Shown piece after piece: positions 56,345-64,000 of a DNA stretch of 64,000 nucleotides (within the stretch, counting starts at the first letter, position 1; every line of letters starts with the position of its first letter). The stretch spans positions 18,181 through 82,180 of the forward strand of contig JAKURL010000007.1 of assembly GCA_022449345.1 (NCBI GenBank). The letters run 5' to 3'. Below the pieces are notes generated by a model, which was given only the letters and a program-made list of their open reading frames with translations, was not told the origin of the DNA and searched no databases. The translations under genes were made by a program, and so were the position numbers. Source of the DNA: Candidatus Thalassarchaeum sp. Its GTDB lineage: Archaea; Thermoplasmatota; Poseidoniia; Poseidoniales; Thalassarchaeaceae.

Positions 56345-57436
56345 ATGGCCAAGAAGGACACTTATCTTGCGCTTCTGCGCAGAGGAATCGATGAGAATAC
56401 TGCTCAACTCCTCGCTGACTCTGGTGTCAAAGTCGGCGACTTGAAGAAACTCGATGAAGAGAAACTTCGCAACAATTACGGCCTCAAGAAGGAGATTGCA
56501 AAATCGGTCCTTGAGGCGGTAAAATCAGGCCCTAGAACCGCTGCAAAGCAGCGATATCTGGCAGATGTATTGTCGAAGGACAAGAAAAAGAAAGTCGACA
56601 AAATCGAGGAGCAGCGCTTCAAACGTGAGCAGAAGGATATCGTCTCAGAACTTAATGAGAAGAAAGAGGAACTACGTATAGCAAAGGTCGAGGCGTTCCG
56701 CTCCAAGAAATTGGTGATGAATCGCCTCGGAAAGACAATCGAACTCATCGTCAAATTAGAGAATTCATTCGATGATGAATCAAAGCGCGAACAGCGAACC
56801 AAACTGCGAGATCAACTCGAGACTCGCGGCTTAGAAGCGGCCAGAGACCACGAGATGCTAGAATTGGTCGGAACACCACAAGACATCGTAGATTTCCGCC
56901 GAAAACTTGCTCCTAAATTGTGCATGTATGCCTGCCCAGAGTGTGGGGAGGAGATGGACCCACGAGGTGGCAACGTAATCGAAGACCCAACCGATTTTTC
57001 CTTCGTTTGCTGGGAATGTGAGGACGAATTCCACGCTCCGATGGCAAACTACGTCGATGAGCAACTAAACAACGGCTCACGAATCAAAATCAATCCTAAG
57101 ATGAAGCCACGAGAAAAGGTCTACAGAAAACCGAAGAAGAAGTCGGCTGATACAATCAAGGATTTGATGATGAAGGATTTGGAGGCAACCGGAGCATCTG
57201 CTGAGGAGATGGCCGCTGCGGTCGAGGCTAGCGACTTGACAGGCGGCTTGATGAGCATCGACGAATGGATCGATCAGACACTTGCTGCCAAGGGCTATAT
57301 CCAAGCTCAAGAGCACCGAGAGGATTTCATCCTCGCTACTGGTGCTGGTGCTACCAAGTTCAATAAGTGGATGAAGAAAGCTGGTCTTGTCTTCAACAAG
57401 CAGACAGGCCAGTGGACTCGCTGGACCAAAGACTGA
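56345..57436 (+). CDS. Uncharacterised HhH / coiled-coil / zinc protein
   Basis: 363 residues. An N-terminal part (1-55) resembles a helix-hairpin-helix, with GIDENTAQLLADSGVKVGDL. A long Lys/Glu coiled coil spans about 60-180. A zinc site follows with CPEC near 198-201 and CWEC near 222-225, and then a basic linker. The last part (about 285-363) is helical. It has no membrane segment. Placed after RpoF-DUF655-KsgA, it may act on nucleic acid or ribosomes, but no family is recognised. Confidence 0.75.
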   Translation: MAKKDTYLALLRRGIDENTAQLLADSGVKVGDLKKLDEEKLRNNYGLKKEIAKSVLEAVKSGPRTAAKQRYLADVLSKDKKKKVDKIEEQRFKREQKDIVSELNEKKEELRIAKVEAFRSKKLVMNRLGKTIELIVKLENSFDDESKREQRTKLRDQLETRGLEAARDHEMLELVGTPQDIVDFRRKLAPKLCMYACPECGEEMDPRGGNVIEDPTDFSFVCWECEDEFHAPMANYVDEQLNNGSRIKINPKMKPREKVYRKPKKKSADTIKDLMMKDLEATGASAEEMAAAVEASDLTGGLMSIDEWIDQTLAAKGYIQAQEHREDFILATGAGATKFNKWMKKAGLVFNKQTGQWTRWTKD

Positions 57437-57479
57437 GTTCGCCGGTCGATTTCAAGACGAATAATCAAGTCGGAGCGTC

Positions 57480-57767
57480 GTGGCGATAGTCCGTTTCTTC
57501 CGGGGGGCTCTACTGCTCGGGGTAGCAGAGGCAGAGGAAGACCAACCTTTGGTTGAGGTGGCTGAGAAGGCTGGAGTAGAGATTCCAACCAATTGTACTT
57601 CGGGCAACTGCGGCACATGTTTGGTGCGACTAAAGAGCGGTGAAATTGACTATCCAGACCCCTTACCTCCGGGCCTCGACAAATCCTTAGTCGAGGACGG
57701 AGGAGTCCTATCATGCTGTATGCAGGCTGCGGGAGTCTGCGATATCGATGTGATTCCGCCTTTGTGA
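57480..57767 (+). CDS. 2Fe-2S ferredoxin (plant type)
   Basis: 95 residues with the plant-type cluster motif CTSGNCGTC, plus a late Cys in LSCCM. An acidic stretch follows the first strand, as in soluble ferredoxins. It starts with GTG 57480, with GGAG just before it. Nine bases separate it from a tiny membrane-protein gene. Confidence 0.88.
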   Translation: MAIVRFFRGALLLGVAEAEEDQPLVEVAEKAGVEIPTNCTSGNCGTCLVRLKSGEIDYPDPLPPGLDKSLVEDGGVLSCCMQAAGVCDIDVIPPL

Positions 57768-57776
57768 AGTGATTTA

Positions 57777-57938
57777 ATGGAAAACGACGAATTATTTTTC
57801 CTATTGATCTTCAATATTGTTGGAGTTGGCATCGGGGTTTGGTTTCTCTACACGCGCTTACGTGCAAAACTAGTAGAGGTCGAGGAGCGCAAAGCACGAA
57901 GATGGAAGCATCAAATTAGTGAGGAGAGTGAAGAATAA
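57777..57938 (+). CDS. 53-residue single-helix membrane protein
   Basis: ATG 57777 to TAA 57938. The chain starts [16 protein letters not shown] and has one membrane helix of about 20 residues, then a basic and acidic cytoplasmic tail. It overlaps the cupin start by one base (TAATG), so the reading frame is kept by translational coupling. It may anchor the ferredoxin or cupin. Confidence 0.6.
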   Translation: MENDELFFLLIFNIVGVGIGVWFLYTRLRAKLVEVEERKARRWKHQISEESEE

Positions 57939-58297
57939 TGGATACAATCAATCTAAAGGAAAAATTAGGTAAATTTTCTGATCATTGGACACCCAAGGTC
58001 ATCGCTGAAATGAATGATTACCAATTCAAGTTAGTCAAAATCCAGGGTGAATTCGTCTGGCACAATCACCCAGACACCGATGAGGTTTTCATCGTCATCG
58101 AAGGGAGCATGAAAATCGAGTTCGAAAATGAGACAATCGAGTTGAACGAAGGTGAGATGATAGTCGTACCCAAAGGTGTTGAACACAAACCGTATGCCGA
58201 ATCTGAATGCAAGGTTATGCTAGTAGAACCACGCGGTGTAGTGAACACCGGCGAAGCCGATAGTGAACTCACCGCCGATAATGATGTCTGGATTTGA
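57938..58297 (+). CDS. Single-domain cupin
   Basis: 119 residues. Both cupin motifs are clear: [16 protein letters not shown] with two His and Glu, and [16 protein letters not shown] with the last His. A metal site is therefore complete. The small size matches the mannose-6-phosphate isomerase-like cupins; substrate unknown. Four bases separate it from a convergent gene. Confidence 0.85.
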   Translation: MDTINLKEKLGKFSDHWTPKVIAEMNDYQFKLVKIQGEFVWHNHPDTDEVFIVIEGSMKIEFENETIELNEGEMIVVPKGVEHKPYAESECKVMLVEPRGVVNTGEADSELTADNDVWI

Positions 58298-58301
58298 TTG
58301 C

Positions 58302-58595
58302 TTATTCATTGATTGCTGCGGTCCATCTATCCGCTTGCGGCACACCTACAACTTCGATGTGGCAAGCCAACACGCCCTTTTGTTGCTTGATTTCGGAGCG
58401 TAGTTCGATTAGGTCATTGATACAACAAGGGCAATGTGCTCTTCTTGGCCGAATCCACAACTGAACTATTCCTGCCTCATCAACCTCGACCCCTTTCAGA
58501 ATGGATTCATCAGTGATTTCTATCCCATGAGGTTCGGTTCTTCCTCGCAGTAATCTTGCAAGGCGCTTCTGAGCACTTACTTTGACGCGGCTCAT
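58302..58595 (-). CDS. MIP18/DUF59-type protein
   Basis: 97 residues resembling the MIP18 (DUF59) family that helps iron-sulfur cluster assembly: IVQLWIRPRRAHCPCC and a DRWTAAINE ending. The CPxxxx position of the family is CPCC here. It overlaps the M24 peptidase gene by four bases, so both are one operon. Confidence 0.6.
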   Translation of the reverse strand: MSRVKVSAQKRLARLLRGRTEPHGIEITDESILKGVEVDEAGIVQLWIRPRRAHCPCCINDLIELRSEIKQQKGVLACHIEVVGVPQADRWTAAINE

Positions 58596-59851
58596 TCATC
58601 CCACTCCGTGAGCAGACCCCATGAATCTCCCATGGTCAAACATTCCATGCCATCGGCAGTACGTGTGAAGGTGTCCTCAGTACCTATGGCGCCTGAGTCA
58701 TAGATGACCTTTGGTTCAATCGCCATAGTCCCTCCAACAGGAAGTTCTCTGTCAAATCGCTCGGCGATTACCGGTGTTTCATCGAGTTCTAATCCAACGG
58801 AATGACCTAGGAAAGCCGCTTGTTCAGGACTCATTCCCATCAGATGCTCAGAGTATCCCATTTCACCGGCCATACCATTGCCAATTCGCCAAGCCTCTGA
58901 GCAATTATCTCCACTTCCGAGGCTTGCAACAATAGCGTCGCGAATTTCTGCCATATCATCAAGCCGACCGATTGATTCCTCATCGAGGGAGCCAGCACAG
59001 AACATTCGCGTACAATCCGAGACATATCCGCGATGTAGGTGAACTATATCGACAATCACAGGCTCTCCAGCCACCACTTTTGCGTGGCCAGCACCAAGTG
59101 AAGAGATTGGACTTGCCCCGAGCCCACCGATAGCCGAATCGAAGTATGAGGGGATTGCTCCCGACCTTCCTGTAGCAATTACAACACGGTCGCAATCCAT
59201 CGGCCATCGCCTCATTCGGATGCGACCTCCGAATCCTGCTGCGCGACTAACTTCGTCAGCAGCCGCTGCCATCTCTAATTCGCTGCGTCCTTCCCCACCA
59301 ACTTCTCGAACGGCTTCAAACATCTCTCGATTGATTCGTCCGCTCTCTCTATGCATCTCAATTTCCCATGCTGATTTTGTTTCACGCAATCCGTACATCA
59401 TGTAGGTACAGTCTTCCATTTCGCCGAGAGCGGATAGCCTTCGAGAGAAATATTGCCAGCGGTCATGAGGCATTTTTCCAGCTAACATTGCTGGGGCCGA
59501 GTTTGCTCCAAGAGAACGGAAAGCATCGGTCATATGCCTCATTCTAGGTTGTGCTGAAATTGGGTCTGGAGCATCATCACCGCCTGATTCAAATCTTGCT
59601 CTTTTCAGCGATTTGCGAACCCAATGAGTATTCTGTATTCCCGAGCCCTCCGCACCGATGAGCATCATACCGTTTTGCCTACCGCCGGTCAGCCAGTAGA
59701 GTTCTACTGGGTCATCGATTAAGGCAGACTCAATGTTTGCTTCTGCCAGCGCAGAAGACATACGATTGCGGCGCTGTTCCAATTCACTGACCGGAACCCG
59801 CCAGTCTTCACCATCGGGGCCTGTAAGCCGCTCCGCATCCCACGCCATCAA
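58592..59851 (-). CDS. M24-family aminopeptidase (Xaa-Pro type)
   Basis: 419 residues. N-terminal creatinase-like domain, then a pita-bread metallopeptidase: VDIVHLHRGYVSDCTRMF (two metal Asp), FLGHSVGLELDETP (His), AIEPKVIY (Glu) and IGTEDTFTRT (Glu). All five ligands are present, so it should be an active Xaa-Pro dipeptidase-like enzyme. The start is close to the divergent PGK promoter. Confidence 0.87.
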   Translation of the reverse strand: MMAWDAERLTGPDGEDWRVPVSELEQRRNRMSSALAEANIESALIDDPVELYWLTGGRQNGMMLIGAEGSGIQNTHWVRKSLKRARFESGGDDAPDPISAQPRMRHMTDAFRSLGANSAPAMLAGKMPHDRWQYFSRRLSALGEMEDCTYMMYGLRETKSAWEIEMHRESGRINREMFEAVREVGGEGRSELEMAAAADEVSRAAGFGGRIRMRRWPMDCDRVVIATGRSGAIPSYFDSAIGGLGASPISSLGAGHAKVVAGEPVIVDIVHLHRGYVSDCTRMFCAGSLDEESIGRLDDMAEIRDAIVASLGSGDNCSEAWRIGNGMAGEMGYSEHLMGMSPEQAAFLGHSVGLELDETPVIAERFDRELPVGGTMAIEPKVIYDSGAIGTEDTFTRTADGMECLTMGDSWGLLTEWDE

Positions 59852-59935
59852 CCCGCCACTACGTCAAGGACACAAAGGCATTGGGGGAGAATTCTGACCC
59901 GTCCTATATCCATCATTATCAAAAGACGCCTGCCG
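59852..59935 (+). promoter_or_regulatory. Promoter region of pgk
   Basis: TATAT at 59905-59909 lies 27-31 bases before GTG 59936. That spacing implies a near-leaderless message for phosphoglycerate kinase. Confidence 0.45.
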
Positions 59936-61183
59936 GTGGCTCGCATCGTGCCCAGCGTTCTGTCGTTGGACGACATTCGACTTAGCGGTAAGCGTGTGCT
60001 GTATCGGGTTGACATCAATTCACCTCTTCATCCAGAGACTGGAGCCTTCCTAGATGATGGAAGACTTAGGGCGATTCTTCCCACTCTTGCTGATCTCTCT
60101 GACTCAAAGGTTGTGATTCTTGGACATCAGTCGAGACCAGGTCGAGATGATTTCACCAACCTATCAGGTCATGCTGAACGCCTAGGAAGAATTCTTGGCC
60201 GTCTAATCCGCTTCGTTCCGGACGTTTGTGGAGATAAGGCGATAGAGGCGATTCGGAGTTTGAACAATGGAGAGATTCTTTGTTTGGATAACGTCAGAAT
60301 GCATTCGGAAGAAATTTCACTAAAGAAGGCCGAATTAGACGAATTACGACTTTCCCAGATCGTAAGCAATCTAGCGCCTGAATTCGACGCATATGTCACC
60401 GATGCCTTCGCCGCAGCACATCGAAATTCAGCAACTCTGACGGGATTTGCTGATGATTTACCTTGCATTGCAGGACGCTTAATGCAACGAGAGATTAGTG
60501 CCCTTCAAACAGCTGTGACCAACCCCCCACGCCCTTACGTTGCAATCCTAGGGGGGGCTAAGGCTGACGATTCCTTCCGAGTAGCTCAGAACCTCATCAA
60601 TAGAGGAGTCGTCGATACAGTTGCATTTGTTGGAGTCGTTGGAAACATGGTGCTTTGGGTTCAGGGCGTTGACATTGGAGATGGCAATAAGGAATTCATC
60701 AGAGGTACTCTTGCGGATGATTTTGAAATAGCGTGGGAAATGGCCCAATCATTGGTAGAGAATCATTCAGACCTACTCCTAGTTCCCAGTGATGTTGCCG
60801 TCGAAATCGACGAAGAGCGAGTTGCAAAAAGAGTCGATGAACTACCGGTACCGCATCCGATTTACGATATTGGGGTAGAGACTCTGATGAGATTGAGGCC
60901 GGTATTGATGAATGCAGAATGCGTCCTATGGAATGGACCGGCCAGTTATTTTGAGAAACCAGCCTTCGCCTTCGGTACGATTGAAATTCTCAATATGTGC
61001 ACTGAAACAAAGGCCATGACAATAGTAGGTGGTGGGCATACTAGTGCCTTAGTCAACTCCAGAGGGGTTGCAGACAAAGTATCACACAATAGCACCGGCG
61101 GAGGAGCCTGTTTGCAGATGCTCTGTGGTGACAAGATGCCAGTAATAGACGCCCTCAAGCACTCCGCAAAGAAGTTCTCTTGA
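59936..61183 (+). CDS. pgk: Phosphoglycerate kinase
   Basis: 415 residues of archaeal-type PGK, which transfers phosphate between 1,3-bisphosphoglycerate and ADP in glycolysis or gluconeogenesis. Motifs: RVDINSPLHP, GHQSRPGR, AFAAAHRNSAT, ILGGAKADDS and the glycine-rich IVGGGHTSAL near the end. GTG start. Confidence 0.95.
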   Translation: MARIVPSVLSLDDIRLSGKRVLYRVDINSPLHPETGAFLDDGRLRAILPTLADLSDSKVVILGHQSRPGRDDFTNLSGHAERLGRILGRLIRFVPDVCGDKAIEAIRSLNNGEILCLDNVRMHSEEISLKKAELDELRLSQIVSNLAPEFDAYVTDAFAAAHRNSATLTGFADDLPCIAGRLMQREISALQTAVTNPPRPYVAILGGAKADDSFRVAQNLINRGVVDTVAFVGVVGNMVLWVQGVDIGDGNKEFIRGTLADDFEIAWEMAQSLVENHSDLLLVPSDVAVEIDEERVAKRVDELPVPHPIYDIGVETLMRLRPVLMNAECVLWNGPASYFEKPAFAFGTIEILNMCTETKAMTIVGGGHTSALVNSRGVADKVSHNSTGGGACLQMLCGDKMPVIDALKHSAKKFS

Positions 61184-61243
61184 GACGAACTTCGAGCGCG
61201 AGGGCGCCCATTTCTTTATCGTCATAACCGAAGAAGAAGTAGT

Positions 61244-61483
61244 ATGACGGATGAAGAGAGAGGAGAGAGTGGCTTCACCAGTCCTTTGATTTTCGTAGGC
61301 TTCCTCGGGGTAATGTTAGCACTCATTGTAATCATAACTCAAACCACTGAATGGGGTGAAGAGAATCAAGGGATTTTCTTCGGTGATTTCATCTGCAAAC
61401 TAATCCTCATTCCAGTATTTATTGCGGTATTTGGCTGGAATGGTTTTTTCGGCGGTCAAGTAAACCAAAGTAAGGAAGATTAG
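61244..61483 (+). CDS. Small two-helix membrane protein
   Basis: 79 residues with two membrane helices (about 15-33 and 52-66) joined by a short loop (WGEENQGIFFGD). It has a TATA-like ttctttatc at 61210-61218, about 30 bases before ATG. No family is recognised. It lies 20 bases from the convergent phosphomutase gene. Confidence 0.6.
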   Translation: MTDEERGESGFTSPLIFVGFLGVMLALIVIITQTTEWGEENQGIFFGDFICKLILIPVFIAVFGWNGFFGGQVNQSKED

Positions 61484-61503
61484 ACATTTAGGAGAAGAAG
61501 TAA

Positions 61504-62886
61504 TCAACACAATTCGCTAAGATCTAGAATATGTCCAATTCTTGAATTCACATCCTCAATAATCGAGTTTAGTAATTCCTGATTTCGCGCCTCTGCTCGC
61601 ATAACCAAAATTGGTTCGGTGTTTGATGGCCTGCAGAGGTACCAACCGTCTGAGTAGCGAACCCTAATTCCGTCTTCAGTCGACTTTTCCATATCTGCAA
61701 AAGCCTGTTCTACTGCAGCCATAGTCTCCTCGCGACCGTCAATTAGAGGGATTTTTGTTTCGTCTGTGGAAGGATAGTCTGGGAGGTTGGAGAATCTTTG
61801 AGAGAAACTTATGCCGCCAGCATTCGGCGCGGATTCCCGACCAACAATTTCCAACAATCGAGCTGCATTGTAGAGCGAGCAATCGAAGCCCGGCCACCTA
61901 TCGTGAAGGAAAAAGTGGCCTGACATCTCTCCGGCCATCACCGCTTCTGGATTATTTCGCAATTCTCGCTTCATGAATGAGTGACCAGTTCTAACCATTC
62001 TCGGAATACCGCCGCTGGCAAGGATCGCTTCCTCTAGTGCCATACTGCATTTGACATCGAAGAAAACGGTGCGTTCAGCCTCTGTTCCATCGCGGCGATC
62101 GACCAAGACATCAGCCGCGATAAGAGCCATCAAACGGTCTGGATGGATAAATCGACCTTGCTCATCCACGACTCCAATTCGATCTCCGTCTCCATCCATC
62201 CCTATACCCAATTCACATCCATTCTCCACTACCGCCACAGACAGATCTGTCATATTCTTCTGACGGGTTGGGTCTGGTGGATGGTTGGGGAAGGTATTGT
62301 CCCATTCACAATGAATAGGCACTAAGTCAACATCAAGTCGTTTCATGAGTTTGACAGTCAATGGGCCAGGTACTGCATTTCCACAGTCGATGGCAATTCG
62401 GATAGAACGCTGAGGCTTGCCAGCATTTTCGACGATTGTCTCTACTACCTGTTCCTCAAAGTTTGGCATTTCAGTAATGCTTCCCGAACCGCTACGGAAT
62501 TCTCCTGCATCAAATGTAGCCTTGAGATCCTGCAATTCTTCACCAGCCATTGGTAATGTGCCTCGACAAATCTTGAATCCATTATACTCAGGAGGATTGT
62601 GACTTGCAGTAATGGCCACTGCAGCATCGACCGACAAGTCCACAGTGGCTCGATATAACACTCCTGTAGTAGTAATTCCAAGGTCGATTACGTCAGCCCC
62701 AGCTCTAGTCATACCTTGTAGGAATGCATTGTGCAATTCTGGACCAGACTCACGGATATCTCGAGCTACTGCTACGCATTTTGCGTCGAGATGAGTAACC
62801 AATGCAGCCCCCAATCTTTGGGCAAACTCGGCATCCAATTGGCTGCCGGCAAGGCCGCGAATATCGTAAGCCTTGAACACACTCAT
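61504..62886 (-). CDS. Phosphomannomutase / phosphoglucomutase
   Basis: 460 residues of the alpha-D-phosphohexomutase family, interconverting sugar 1- and 6-phosphates for nucleotide sugars. Motifs: active Ser in TASHNPPEYNG, metal loop GMDGDGDRIGVVD, sugar-binding GEMSGHFF and phosphate-binding RPSNTEP. Whether mannose or glucose is preferred cannot be read from it. Confidence 0.93.
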   Translation of the reverse strand: MSVFKAYDIRGLAGSQLDAEFAQRLGAALVTHLDAKCVAVARDIRESGPELHNAFLQGMTRAGADVIDLGITTTGVLYRATVDLSVDAAVAITASHNPPEYNGFKICRGTLPMAGEELQDLKATFDAGEFRSGSGSITEMPNFEEQVVETIVENAGKPQRSIRIAIDCGNAVPGPLTVKLMKRLDVDLVPIHCEWDNTFPNHPPDPTRQKNMTDLSVAVVENGCELGIGMDGDGDRIGVVDEQGRFIHPDRLMALIAADVLVDRRDGTEAERTVFFDVKCSMALEEAILASGGIPRMVRTGHSFMKRELRNNPEAVMAGEMSGHFFLHDRWPGFDCSLYNAARLLEIVGRESAPNAGGISFSQRFSNLPDYPSTDETKIPLIDGREETMAAVEQAFADMEKSTEDGIRVRYSDGWYLCRPSNTEPILVMRAEARNQELLNSIIEDVNSRIGHILDLSELC

Positions 62887-62957
62887 GAGTCAGTCGAAGC
62901 GCTCGGCCTTCATCATCCCATCGTGGCTATGGCAATTGGAAAATCGAGTCTTGAGGC

Positions 62958-63335
62958 TCAATTTGAACCTGAACCACGGACTGCCCGCGCTACGACTTCG
63001 ACCTTTGCACCGGCAGGCAGTTCCTTCACTCCGTAAGCGGCGCGAGCGGGAAGAACAGTACCCTCCAACCAAGCGGCGTATACATCGTTGAATTCGCCGA
63101 ATTCAGCCATGTTCTCAAGCAGTACCATGACCATCACGAGATCGCCCTTTCCCGCTCCAGCTTCACCTAGCAATACCTCGATTTTTGCCAGTGCACTGGT
63201 GGCCTGTTCAGTCATAGAATCTCCACCATCTATACCGATTTGACCAGCGACCCAAATATCGTCACCTACTACCATACATGGATTGTAGGGGAACATCGGT
63301 TTTACGCCTGCATAAATTGGTTGCTTCTTACTCAT
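62958..63335 (-). CDS. ridA: RidA-family deaminase
   Basis: About 125 residues. RidA hydrolyses reactive enamine or imine intermediates from PLP enzymes to keto acids. Hallmarks: VAGQIGIDG, and PARAAYGVKELPAGAKVEV with the conserved Arg. ATG 63335 is chosen; an earlier in-frame start adds two residues. Confidence 0.88.
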   Translation of the reverse strand: MSKKQPIYAGVKPMFPYNPCMVVGDDIWVAGQIGIDGGDSMTEQATSALAKIEVLLGEAGAGKGDLVMVMVLLENMAEFGEFNDVYAAWLEGTVLPARAAYGVKELPAGAKVEVVARAVRGSGSN

Positions 63336-63376
63336 GACCATACCAGTCCAACTCGGATGATAGGGTTATTCCTTCC

Positions 63377-63841
63377 TCATTCCCTGAGTAATTCTACTAT
63401 ATCCAAGTGATCGGCTGCGACGGTTTCTTCATTCAAATCATCGATTGGCACCCAAGCCGCAGATACAGCATCATCAGCACCTCGCGGCTCGGTATCTAAA
63501 GCCGCGTCAACCAGATAGAATAGACCGACGCAATGCTTGCGAGGATCTCGTCCAGGTGCTCCCAAAATGTGCAAAACTCGAGGATTTTTGCCCTTGACTC
63601 CAGTTTCTTCAAACATTTCCCTAAGAACAGCATCTTCAGGGTCTTCGCCATAATCGACAAAACCGCCCGGGAAGGCCCACATTCCTTCCCATACAGCAGG
63701 ATCTGGCCCGCGTTCAATCATCAGCAATTCTAGACCGTTTTCAGTTTCCCTCGCTGCTACAGCATCAACGGTTACCGATGGGCTATGGTAACCATCTCTA
63801 CCACATTCTGGACAACTGTTTGAGTTAGATTCAGCCCCCAT
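63377..63841 (-). CDS. Nudix hydrolase with zinc-ribbon start
   Basis: 154 residues. A short CPECGR segment at the N terminus suggests half of a zinc ribbon. The Nudix box is complete: [22 protein letters not shown], split here as Gly-x5-Glu and REMFEETGV. It should be an active nucleoside-diphosphate-linked hydrolase such as an ADP-sugar pyrophosphatase. Its start overlaps the end of the next gene by 11 bases. Confidence 0.87.
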   Translation of the reverse strand: MGAESNSNSCPECGRDGYHSPSVTVDAVAARETENGLELLMIERGPDPAVWEGMWAFPGGFVDYGEDPEDAVLREMFEETGVKGKNPRVLHILGAPGRDPRKHCVGLFYLVDAALDTEPRGADDAVSAAWVPIDDLNEETVAADHLDIVELLRE

Positions 63842-64000
63842 AGCGTCTCCTCCTCATTTGGTAATCTTCGATTGCCTCGTATAGGTCTCTGCGTCTGAAA
63901 GACGGCCAGTGCACATCGGAGAAGTAGAGTTCAGAGTAAGCGATCTGCCACAATAAGAAATTCGAAATCCTTTCTTCACCAGAGGTTCTAATGACCAAAT
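63831..64000 (-). CDS. uppS: cis-Prenyltransferase (UppS-like), C-terminal end, cut by window
   Basis: The last 55 residues of an undecaprenyl-pyrophosphate-synthase-type enzyme, which makes long polyprenyl carriers for glycosylation. Diagnostic parts are [18 protein letters not shown] and [14 protein letters not shown]. The gene begins outside the window. The stop (63831-63833) lies inside the Nudix gene start, so both are probably one operon. Confidence 0.9.
   Translation of the reverse strand, partial: LVIRTSGEERISNFLLWQIAYSELYFSDVHWPSFRRRDLYEAIEDYQMRRRRYGG

Overview
The window is archaeal chromosomal DNA. It is most likely from a planktonic euryarchaeon of Marine Group II (Candidatus Poseidoniales, Thermoplasmatota), though I place the lineage from gene content alone. 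The archaeal evidence is an MCM helicase, the GatE amidotransferase subunit, Pth2, Spt5, SecE, stalk proteins P0 and L12 with matching acidic tails, L21e, RpoF, Pus10, an archaeosine radical-SAM enzyme, the AK6/Fap7 kinase and an archaeal-type phosphoglycerate kinase. Genes are tightly packed. Many are preceded by a GGTGA or GAGGTGA ribosome site, some start with GTG or TTG, and several have a TATA-like element close enough to the start for a leaderless or near-leaderless transcript. No tRNA, rRNA, insertion sequence, CRISPR array or complete prophage was seen.

Layout. 0.2-5.4 kb: a branched-chain amino-acid type ABC importer with both permeases fused into one 1251-residue protein, plus its two ATPases. 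5.4-12.7 kb: a hydrolase and a PPC-domain protein on the minus strand, then MCM, GatE, a DUF4430 secreted protein, an ECF-type S component and Pth2. 12.7-21 kb: two perfect hairpins, an aquaporin-like membrane protein, a cysteine dioxygenase, an aminotransferase, a large RCC1/Cys-repeat surface protein, a GC-rich threonine aldolase and a secreted thioredoxin-like protein. 21-29.7 kb: an AddB/AddA-like helicase-nuclease pair. 29.7-37.3 kb: an M20 peptidase, a coiled-coil protein, a hexapeptide acyltransferase, RaSEA, a membrane pair that may be distantly related to heme-copper oxidase subunit I, and a YchF-type GTPase. 37.4-43.5 kb, minus strand: AK6, a CDP-alcohol phosphotransferase, FtsZ, SecE, Spt5, L11, L1, P0 and L12. 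43.5-51.4 kb: a Ca2+/H+ antiporter, an MtaD-like deaminase, an FAH-family protein, a DnaJ-like protein, an RND exporter and a DUF971 protein. 51.4-52.4 kb: a minus-strand island of three small genes with atypical codon use. 52.5-57.4 kb: Pus10, L21e, RpoF, DUF655, KsgA and an uncharacterised HhH/zinc protein. 57.5-64 kb: a 2Fe-2S ferredoxin, a 53-residue membrane protein, a cupin, a MIP18-like protein, an M24 peptidase, PGK, a phosphohexomutase, RidA, a Nudix hydrolase and the C-terminal end of a cis-prenyltransferase.

Most of the window is core translation, replication, secretion and division machinery in familiar archaeal gene orders. The departures from expectation are the interesting part. 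Spt5 carries an extra N-terminal domain that looks like a degenerate Nudix fold. L11 is encoded without its N-terminal domain. Both subunits of the AddAB-like nuclease carry an iron-sulfur-type cysteine set, in a domain of life where AddAB is not the usual end-resection system. The small-gene island at 51.4-52.4 kb looks acquired. Perfect short hairpins recur at convergent gene ends, two of them overlapping stop codons, and suggest a shared 3'-end signal.
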